Shown here: piece by piece, positions 1 to 5,004 of the stretch
Layout of the letters: every line of letters begins with the position of its first letter
Numbering within the stretch: the stretch's first letter is position 1
From: an uncultured Bacillota bacterium
GTDB taxonomy: Bacteria; Bacillota; Clostridia; Tissierellales; Tissierellaceae
Length of the DNA: 5,004 nucleotides
Reading direction: 5' to 3'
Assembly: GCA_937951995.1 (NCBI GenBank)
Contig: CALGAG010000062.1
Location: 1 to 5,004, forward strand
The notes under the pieces: generated by a model
What the model was told of the DNA's origin: nothing
What the model saw: only the letters and a program-made list of their open reading frames with translations
The model's database searches: none
Made by a program: the position numbers and the translations under genes

Positions 1-592
1 TTTGTTCACTGGCCTTCATTCCTGTAAATATCAAATCAATCACCGGCTCCAGGTCGACATCCTCAGGCTTCTTGCCTCCAATCACACACTGGACAGCATA
101 GCCCTCGTTGATGGAACCAAGGATAACGGAGGTGGCTGAGCCTGTATCAAGTCCAGCCCTCAGTTCACCTGATTTGATACCTTCCTGTAACACGTCCTCC
201 ACCAGCTGGAAGATCTTCATCTTCCAGCCAAGCATCTCCTTCTTTATCTCCAGGGAGACACTTGCTGAGTCTGACATTGTATTCTCAGCCAGTTCCATAT
301 GACTCTTTATAAAGCTGCCGTGGTCCTTGGCAAAGGACAGGAGCTTTTCCCTGGAGGAGTTCCCCCTATCCAGAGCTTCCTTAACATCCTCGTAGTAATC
401 CTTAGCTATAAACCTTATCATCTCCTCAAAAAGGTCCTTCTTGCTGTCAAAGTACTCATACACAGTGGACTTGCCAATTTCTGCCTCCTGGGCAATCTCT
501 CCCATCTTGGACCTGTGGTAGCCGGTCTTTCCAAACACTGTCATGGCAGCCTGGATTATCTGTTCTCTCCGTTCCTCCCTGATTCCTGCCAT
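1..592 (-). CDS. TetR-family transcriptional regulator, 3' end cut by window edge
   Basis: Reading the minus strand from the ATG at 592 gives 197 codons without a stop before the window edge; TetR proteins usually run about 190-210 residues, so only a short C-terminal tail should be missing. The N-terminal DNA-binding domain is clear. Helix 1 spans about residues 5-22 (REERREQIIQAAMTVFGKTG), helix 2 about 29-36 (KMGEIAQE), and recognition helix 3 with the family hallmark GKSTVYEYF is at 40-48, followed by SKKDLF at 50-55. Residues from about 60 onward are helical and should form the ligand-binding and dimerisation domain; this part diverges across the family, so no ligand can be named. It contains one cysteine, C169. 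The start is chosen for its strong Shine-Dalgarno site and because it overlaps the permease stop as TGATG, which points to translational coupling. As the last gene of a pump operon it most likely represses that operon and itself (inference). The family call is firm; the target is probable. Confidence 0.95.
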   Translation of the reverse strand, partial: MAGIREERREQIIQAAMTVFGKTGYHRSKMGEIAQEAEIGKSTVYEYFDSKKDLFEEMIRFIAKDYYEDVKEALDRGNSSREKLLSFAKDHGSFIKSHMELAENTMSDSASVSLEIKKEMLGWKMKIFQLVEDVLQEGIKSGELRAGLDTGSATSVILGSINEGYAVQCVIGGKKPEDVDLEPVIDLIFTGMKASEQ

Positions 593-3500
593 CAGTCCAT
601 CACCTCTTCTGATTCTTCTTTCCTTCGGATTTTGGCCTTGGTCTTTTGGGACATGTCATCAAGGATGGTGTACATGACAGGCACTACAACTAGGGTCAGG
701 ACTGTGGAAAGGATCAATCCACCGATTACCACACTTCCCATCGGAGCCATCAACTCCGCTCCTTCCCCTATTCCAAGGGTGATTGGTATCAGGCCAAGAA
801 TAGTTGTAAGGCTTGTCATAAGGATAGGTCTAAGTCTGATGGGGCCAGCCGTCTCAATAGCCTCTCTTCTCTCCATGCCCTGCTTTCTCAATGTGTTGAT
901 ATAGTCGATAAGGACTATACCGTTGTTAACAACTATACCTGAAAGGATAATAACTCCAATCAGGGCAGTTACCCCAAGTGACCTTCCCGTTAGGAAGAGG
1001 CCCAAGGCACCTCCTGAAAATGCAAGAGGGATTGTGAACATTATGATAAATGGATATATGAGGGATTCAAACTGGGCCGCCATAACCATATAGATCAGGA
1101 CAATGGCAAGTGCCAATGCAAGGCCCAGCTGCTGGAATGCATCAATCATCTCCTCGTTCTCTCCACCGATGGAGTAGGAATATCCATCTGGCATGGTGTA
1201 GCCCTGAAGCCTGGCCTCAACATCAGTTACTATGCTGTTAAGGTCCCTGTCCACAATCTGACTGCTCACAGAGACAACCCTCTCCTGGTTCTCCCTGTTT
1301 ATGGCCGTTGGTCCCTTCTCCACTGTAACATCTGCAATCTGGCTAAGTGGAATGTTTGTTCCTGTTGGTGTGGATATCTCCATGTACTGGAAGCTACCCA
1401 TGCTTTCAGTGACTCCTCCAACTGACCTGATTACGACATCTATCTCCTCGCCACCCTGCTTAAGCCTTGTCACAATGTTTCCTGCTGCATTGTTCCTGAC
1501 GCTTGTTGCAACCTGGGCTGCAGTAAGTCCATAGGTAGCGGCGATTTCCTTGTTCACCAGAACCTGGATCTCAGGCATGGAATCACTAAGGCTAGTTGTT
1601 ACCTCCCTTGTTCCATTTACTGATTCCACCAGGTCTTTAATGTCTTCGGAGATCCTCTCAAGTTCATCCAGTTCAGGACCCTTTATTGATATGTTTATTG
1701 GGTTTCCAGACCCTATCATGGCAGTTGAAGAGGCCTCGGACACTGATATTTCAGCACCTGGGATTTCCTTGACCCTCCTTCTTATCTCCTCAGCAACCTG
1801 TGCAGTGGACCTATCCCTTTCAGATAGTGGTATAAGAAGCATGGAAATTGAAGAGTCTCCCCCGCCCCCCATTCCCATCATCATGTTTCCTCCACCAATG
1901 CTGGTGGAGATGATATCAAGCTCTGGAATGTCAAGAAGCTCTTCCTCAACCTTCTTGGTTATCTCATCAACCTTGTCAATGTCCGAGCCTAGGGGAAGCC
2001 CGATTGACATGTTTATCATACCCTCATCAGTTGAAGGAAGAAACTCCATTCCAACAACAAAGAGGCTTGCTATACTTCCGACAAATATTGCCAGTGCAAT
2101 AAAAAGGGTCAGCTTCCTCTTGTGGAGACTCCTTGACAACATTTTTCTGTAGGTTCCATCAACCCTGTCATAGACCCCATCGAAGGCGTTGTACAGTGGC
2201 TGAAGCTTTCTCTTCTTCCCCTTCTCCCTTTCCGACACCTTCATGATCTTTGAGGAAAGCATGGGAATAAGGGTCAGCGAAACCACAAGTGATGCCGCAA
2301 GGGACAAGGTAACAGTCAGGGCAAAGTCCCTGAATATGGTTCCTACGATCCCCTCAACAAACATGATTGGGACAAATACAGCAATTGTTGTAAGTGTCGA
2401 GGCTGTAATGGCCATCCCGACTTCCGATGCACCCTGGATTGCAGCCTCTTCCCTTGAATAGCCCTCGGAGTTGAACCTGAAGATGTTCTCAAGAACAACA
2501 ATGGCACTGTCAACAAGCATACCTACAGCCAGGGCCAGTCCTCCCAGGGTCATCATGTTCAGGGTGATCCCATTGAAGAACAGTAGAATAAAGGATGTTA
2601 CCAATGATATTGGTATTGCAACACCGATTATCAGGGTTGTCCTTAAATTCTTAAGGAAAATGTACAGGATCAGCACTGCCAGTAGAGACCCAAGGATTGC
2701 ATTCTGGGCAACCGTATTGATTGACTGGACAATAAAGTCAGCCGTATCCAGTACCACATCTATTTTGGTGTTTGGATAATCCCTTTGCAGCCTTTCCACC
2801 TCTCTCTGAATACTTTCAGAGACCTGGACCGTATTCCTTCCTGATTGTTTCTGGATTGACATTGTGATACTGTCAGCTCCGTTTGTTCTTGATATGGTGT
2901 TTATATCCTCTGCAACAAGGTCTACAGCTGCAATATCCCCAAGCCTGATTACATCACCTGAGCTAAGAGGTATTGGCATGTTCTTGATGTCTTCAATGCT
3001 TTCAAACTCCCCTGTTACCCTGACTGAAAGGTCCTGGTCCCCCCTGCTTACGCTACCACCTGGAAGACTCAGGTTTGATGCTGAAAGGAGCTGGGCAAGC
3101 TGTGAAGAGCTTAGTCCATAATTTGCAAGCTCATTCTGGTTAACTGCAATCTCAACCTCCCTGGAGAAGCCTCCGTAAATATCCACAGAAGCTACTCCAT
3201 CTATCCTCTCAAGCCTTTGGCTGAAGGTATCCTCAGCAAGGTTCTGCAGTCCCTCAAGGTCTCCCTCCGTTGAAAGAGATATCTGGACAATTGGCATGGC
3301 ATTTGGGTCAATCTTCATAACCATGGGTTCTTCTGATGCCTCAGGCAGGAAGCCCTTAACCATGTCCACCTTTTCACGCATTTCTAGGGCAGCCATGTCC
3401 ATGTCCACCCCAAAGTTGAACAGGGCTATGACTATTGAGGACCCCTCAGAGGATATGGATGAGACAGTATCAATATTTGCAACAGTGGAAATGGCACCCT

Positions 3501-3702
3501 CAATCTGTCTTGTTATAAGGTTCTCCATCTCCTGTGGTCCGGTTCCAGAGTAGGATGTGGCTACAATGGCCACCGGCACCTCAATTTCAGGAAAGAGGTC
3601 TATTGGCAATTCAGTGAAGGAGATCGCACCAATAAGGACCACAATAAGGACCAGCATTGTTATGGTGACAGGTCTTTTTACGGATATCTTAGAAATATTC
3701 AT
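592..3702 (-). CDS. RND efflux transporter permease (AcrB-type / HAE family)
   Basis: A complete 1036-residue protein, the usual length for AcrB-type permeases, predicted to be an inner-membrane proton/substrate antiporter that works with the adjacent adaptor. The classic duplicated layout is visible. TM1 is at about 11-29, the first porter/docking region at 30-330, and TM2-TM6 at about 333-482. An amphipathic linker (about 485-528) and TM7 (530-551) follow, then the second porter/docking region from FLPSTDEG (554-561) to about 855, TM8-TM12 (858-1015), and a charged cytoplasmic tail. Family signatures include KRPVTITMLVL (9-19), LPIDLFPEIEVP (32-43), GLALAVGMLVDSAIVVLENI in TM4 (388-407), GIVVNNGIVLIDYIN in TM10 (922-936) and RLRPILMTSLTTILGLIP in TM11 (956-973). 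By comparison with AcrB, D398 matches D407, S399 replaces D408, N926 replaces K940, R956 matches R971 and T963 matches T978. The switch-loop position (603-615) is rich in methionine and glycine. The start is 2 nt after the adaptor stop. Related Gram-positive pumps include SwrC/YerP, but orthology is not shown. The substrate is unknown. Confidence 0.97.
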   Translation of the reverse strand: MNISKISVKRPVTITMLVLIVVLIGAISFTELPIDLFPEIEVPVAIVATSYSGTGPQEMENLITRQIEGAISTVANIDTVSSISSEGSSIVIALFNFGVDMDMAALEMREKVDMVKGFLPEASEEPMVMKIDPNAMPIVQISLSTEGDLEGLQNLAEDTFSQRLERIDGVASVDIYGGFSREVEIAVNQNELANYGLSSSQLAQLLSASNLSLPGGSVSRGDQDLSVRVTGEFESIEDIKNMPIPLSSGDVIRLGDIAAVDLVAEDINTISRTNGADSITMSIQKQSGRNTVQVSESIQREVERLQRDYPNTKIDVVLDTADFIVQSINTVAQNAILGSLLAVLILYIFLKNLRTTLIIGVAIPISLVTSFILLFFNGITLNMMTLGGLALAVGMLVDSAIVVLENIFRFNSEGYSREEAAIQGASEVGMAITASTLTTIAVFVPIMFVEGIVGTIFRDFALTVTLSLAASLVVSLTLIPMLSSKIMKVSEREKGKKRKLQPLYNAFDGVYDRVDGTYRKMLSRSLHKRKLTLFIALAIFVGSIASLFVVGMEFLPSTDEGMINMSIGLPLGSDIDKVDEITKKVEEELLDIPELDIISTSIGGGNMMMGMGGGGDSSISMLLIPLSERDRSTAQVAEEIRRRVKEIPGAEISVSEASSTAMIGSGNPINISIKGPELDELERISEDIKDLVESVNGTREVTTSLSDSMPEIQVLVNKEIAATYGLTAAQVATSVRNNAAGNIVTRLKQGGEEIDVVIRSVGGVTESMGSFQYMEISTPTGTNIPLSQIADVTVEKGPTAINRENQERVVSVSSQIVDRDLNSIVTDVEARLQGYTMPDGYSYSIGGENEEMIDAFQQLGLALALAIVLIYMVMAAQFESLIYPFIIMFTIPLAFSGGALGLFLTGRSLGVTALIGVIILSGIVVNNGIVLIDYINTLRKQGMERREAIETAGPIRLRPILMTSLTTILGLIPITLGIGEGAELMAPMGSVVIGGLILSTVLTLVVVPVMYTILDDMSQKTKAKIRRKEESEEVMD
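599..607 (-). promoter_or_regulatory. Ribosome binding site of the TetR gene, inside the permease 3' end
   Basis: The minus strand reads AGAGGTGAT, then 6 nt, then ATG at 592. GAGGTGAT is an 8-base uninterrupted match to the anti-Shine-Dalgarno complement. It lies within the last codons of the permease, so ribosomes finishing the permease can restart at once on the regulator. It fixes the TetR start at 592. Confidence 0.85.
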
Positions 3703-3704
3703 AC

Positions 3705-4910
3705 CTATTCACCCCTGACTACTTTCACAGTCACTCCGTCTGAAACATATTGCTGTCCCTGGACTATGACCTGGTCCCCTTCGCTTAAACCAGAGACGAT
3801 GTGGACCATCTCCCCTGTATCAAGGCCAGTCTGGACCTCTTTTTCAACCGCCTTATCCTCCTGGACAACATATACAACCTGGATGTCGTCCCTGTCAATA
3901 ACCGCACTTGAAGGCACAACAATTACGCCCTCTTCCCTTTCAAGGTTAAGCTTTACAGACCCTGTCATTCCGGACCTGATTCCATACTGTGTGTTATCCA
4001 CATAGACCCTTACCTCATAGAGCTTGCTCATTGGGTCAGCTGAGGGGCCAACAAAATCAATCTCACTGTCAATGTAGCCTTCAAAGGCTGCTGGTACTGA
4101 AATCTGGACCTTCTGACCCTCCATCAGACTGTTTACAACATTCTCAACCACATTAATCCTGATATAGACTGTATCCGTGTTTACAATTGTTGCAGCAGGC
4201 TGTCCGCTGGCGGCAATCTGTCCCTCCTTGACATTAAGGGCTGAGACAAGCCCTGTCATAGGTGATGTGACCACCGTATTGCTCAATCCACTCTGGGCCT
4301 GCTGGTAGGATATCTGGGCCTGCTGAAGCTGGTCCTGGGCCTGTTGGTAGGAAATCTGTGCCTGGTTAACCTGAGCCTGGAGGGCATCAAGGTTCAGCTG
4401 GCTAGCTGAAAGCTCAGCCTGCTCAAGCTGTGATTTCGAAACCGCTCCCTCCTCGTAAAGCTGTCTGGTCCTTTCCAGGTTCAACTGGGCATTCTCGATC
4501 TTTTCCTTGTTCAGTTCAAAGTTGATCCTTGCGGAGTTCAGGCCGTTCTCAGCCTGGGCCACGCTTTTTCTGGCCATGTCCACTCCGTTTGCTGCCTGGG
4601 AGACTGAAAGGTTCATATCCGTCTGTTCGATCACAAAAAGGGTGTCCCCCTCCTGAACCTGGTCCCCAAGCCTTACATCAAGGGAAACAACCGTACCCAT
4701 TGCCTTTGGAATGACGGAAACCTCCTGGTCCGCCGAAACACGCCCGTTGATTGTTACGGAGTTTTCAATGTCTCCAAGCTGGGCTGACTGTATTTCAACA
4801 GCTGTAAAACTCTCCACTGGAGCCTCCTCCGTTTGATTCCCCTGGCACCCCGCCAGTAGACTTGCTATCATTATCATTACCAAAAGTAGTGATATTGTTC
4901 TTTTATTCAT
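3705..4910 (-). CDS. RND efflux periplasmic adaptor (membrane fusion protein), predicted lipoprotein
   Basis: A complete 401-residue protein that should tether to the outer face of the cytoplasmic membrane and link the permease to the export path. The N-terminus is a lipoprotein signal: MNKR, a hydrophobic stretch at 6-20, and lipobox LAGC at 19-22 with C22 as the lipidation site. The first lipoyl half is at about 61-96 (VIPKAMGTVVSLDVRLGDQV...). A long glutamine-rich alpha-helical hairpin covers about 98-210 with its turn near EEGAVSKSQLE (153-163). The second lipoyl half is at about 211-243 (VVTSPMTGLVSALNVKEGQI), the beta-barrel at about 246-325, and the membrane-proximal domain at about 328-398 (GVIVVPSSAVI...TGLDTGEMVHIVSGLSEGDQVIV). 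The hairpin tip carries R147, L151 and S158 at the spacing of the AcrA TolC-docking motif. Its second helix holds a 14-residue internal repeat. It is the first gene of the operon, with a strong ribosome site and its own promoter. The family call is firm; partner and substrate are inferred from position. Confidence 0.96.
   Translation of the reverse strand: MNKRTISLLLVMIMIASLLAGCQGNQTEEAPVESFTAVEIQSAQLGDIENSVTINGRVSADQEVSVIPKAMGTVVSLDVRLGDQVQEGDTLFVIEQTDMNLSVSQAANGVDMARKSVAQAENGLNSARINFELNKEKIENAQLNLERTRQLYEEGAVSKSQLEQAELSASQLNLDALQAQVNQAQISYQQAQDQLQQAQISYQQAQSGLSNTVVTSPMTGLVSALNVKEGQIAASGQPAATIVNTDTVYIRINVVENVVNSLMEGQKVQISVPAAFEGYIDSEIDFVGPSADPMSKLYEVRVYVDNTQYGIRSGMTGSVKLNLEREEGVIVVPSSAVIDRDDIQVVYVVQEDKAVEKEVQTGLDTGEMVHIVSGLSEGDQVIVQGQQYVSDGVTVKVVRGE
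3709..3716 (-). promoter_or_regulatory. Ribosome binding site of the RND permease gene
   Basis: The minus strand reads AGGGGTGA, 6 nt before the ATG at 3702. GGTGA is a direct anti-Shine-Dalgarno match and AGGGGTGA is the ideal AGGAGGTGA with one base missing. The site overlaps the last codons of the adaptor, whose TAG lies at 3707-3705, leaving only 2 nt between stop and start. This supports coupled translation of the two pump subunits. Confidence 0.75.
4293..4376 (-). repeat. Tandem 42-bp coding repeat in the adaptor hairpin
   Basis: Two adjacent 42-bp units (4293-4334 and 4335-4376) encode QAQISYQQAQ twice, at residues 183-192 and 197-206, a 14-residue (two-heptad) period. The first 30 bp of the units match at 27 positions; the remaining 12 bp match at 7. 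The DNA similarity, beyond what the protein needs, suggests an in-frame duplication that lengthened one arm of the coiled coil without breaking the heptad register. Confidence 0.8.
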
Positions 4911-4919
4911 GACAAAATT

Positions 4920-4925
4920 CCTCCT
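4920..4925 (-). promoter_or_regulatory. Ribosome binding site of the adaptor gene
   Basis: The minus strand carries a perfect AGGAGG, 9 nt upstream of the ATG at 4910. It fixes the start of the first gene and, being a full consensus, is typical of Firmicutes. Confidence 0.9.
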
Positions 4926-4928
4926 GAT

Positions 4929-4999
4929 CTAATTGACTTAATTCAAAAACCGAATGGTCGGTCGGCATAGTCTATTATACAAAACTACAGGTCAATTAG
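4929..4999. repeat. 9-bp inverted repeat flanking the promoter/operator
   Basis: CTAATTGAC at 4929-4937 is repeated as its exact reverse complement GTCAATTAG at 4991-4999, with 53 bp between the arms. The right arm overlaps the proposed -35 box, and the left arm lies 3 bp from the Shine-Dalgarno site. It could be paired binding sites for a regulator or a chance match in AT-rich DNA. The repeat is plain in the sequence; its function is unknown. Confidence 0.5.
4949..4965. promoter_or_regulatory. Candidate TetR operator
   Basis: A GC-rich island in otherwise AT-rich leader DNA. On the plus strand ACCGA (4949-4953) and TCGGT (4958-4962) form a 5-bp inverted repeat around ATGG, and GGTCGGTCGG (4956-4965) adds a second, direct copy of TCGG. 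It starts about 9 bp downstream of the -10 box, at or just past the expected transcription start, where a bound repressor would block initiation. A TetR gene in the same operon makes this the natural autoregulatory target. The position and symmetry are seen; the binding is inferred. Confidence 0.6.
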
Positions 5000-5002
5000 C
5001 AA
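4974..5002 (-). promoter_or_regulatory. Sigma-A/sigma-70 type promoter of the pump operon
   Basis: The minus strand has a perfect -10 TATAAT (4979-4974) preceded, after exactly 17 bp, by TTGCTA (5002-4997), a 4 of 6 match to the -35 consensus. The predicted start near 4967 would give a leader of about 56 nt. A better -35 match, TTGACC (4995-4990), sits only 10 bp from the TATAAT, so it could pair only with a poor -10 (GACTAT, 4972-4967). The promoter drives all three genes; no terminator is seen between them. Confidence 0.75.
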
Positions 5003-5004
5003 TG

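Noticed and set aside
1..600. A terminator or intergenic gap after the permease
   Set aside because: The region is fully occupied by the TetR frame, which overlaps the permease stop; any operon terminator must lie left of the window.
299..904. A 201-codon plus-strand open frame opposite the TetR and permease 3' ends
   Set aside because: It lies entirely antisense to two genes with strong family signatures, spans their junction, and its translation has no recognisable domain.
1858..1896. The C-run and CATCATCATG pattern as a non-coding repeat or frameshift site
   Set aside because: It is simply the antisense of the Gly/Met codons of the permease loop, and the frame continues intact through it.
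1550..2152. A 200-codon plus-strand open frame opposite the permease
   Set aside because: It is fully antisense to the second porter region of the permease; its Ser/Met/Pro-rich translation reads as the complement of that gene, with no domain.
1301..3553. Other plus-strand open frames of 70-100 codons opposite the permease
   Set aside because: All are shadows of one intact 1036-residue coding frame and show no domain.
3766..4714. Plus-strand open frames opposite the adaptor
   Set aside because: They are antisense to a complete adaptor gene and low in complexity; no independent evidence of coding.
4933..4978. A divergent plus-strand promoter using TTGACT at 4933-4938
   Set aside because: At 16-18 bp spacing there is only GC-rich sequence (around 4955-4962), nothing like a -10 box, and no gene start is visible on the plus strand before the window ends.

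Overview
The window holds a single minus-strand operon for an RND (resistance-nodulation-division) efflux pump. In transcription order, from the right edge to the left, it reads: a sigma-A/sigma-70 type promoter with an operator-like repeat (about 4949-5002), a lipoprotein periplasmic adaptor (membrane fusion protein, 4910-3705), an RND inner-membrane permease of the hydrophobe/amphiphile efflux type (3702-592), and a TetR-family regulator (592 to beyond base 1, missing only its last few codons). The three genes are packed tightly: 2 nt separate adaptor and permease, and the permease stop and regulator start share one base (TGATG). The window is almost entirely coding; the only non-coding stretch is the 94 bp at the right end.

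The organism is most likely a Firmicute, probably in or near the Clostridia. The evidence is strong AGGAGG/GAGGTGAT-type Shine-Dalgarno sites, a consensus TATAAT box, a short lipobox signal peptide on the adaptor, mid-range GC by eye, and arginine written mostly as AGG/AGA. This is inference, and genus cannot be read from the window. Whether the cell has an outer membrane matters for how the pump works. The adaptor keeps the R-L-S hairpin-tip pattern used to dock TolC-like channels, but no outer-membrane channel gene is present here.

Working model: the permease exchanges protons for a substrate, the lipid-anchored adaptor joins it to the exit path, and the TetR protein, made last from the same mRNA, represses the promoter until a ligand (perhaps a pump substrate) releases it. 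The GC-rich ACCGA/TCGGT repeat just downstream of the -10 box is the best candidate operator. The pump substrate cannot be assigned from sequence.

I see no previously undescribed system. The most interesting points are a methionine/glycine-rich switch loop in the permease, the conserved TolC-docking pattern in an apparently Firmicute adaptor, a tandem duplication inside the adaptor hairpin, and several nested inverted repeats in the promoter/leader.
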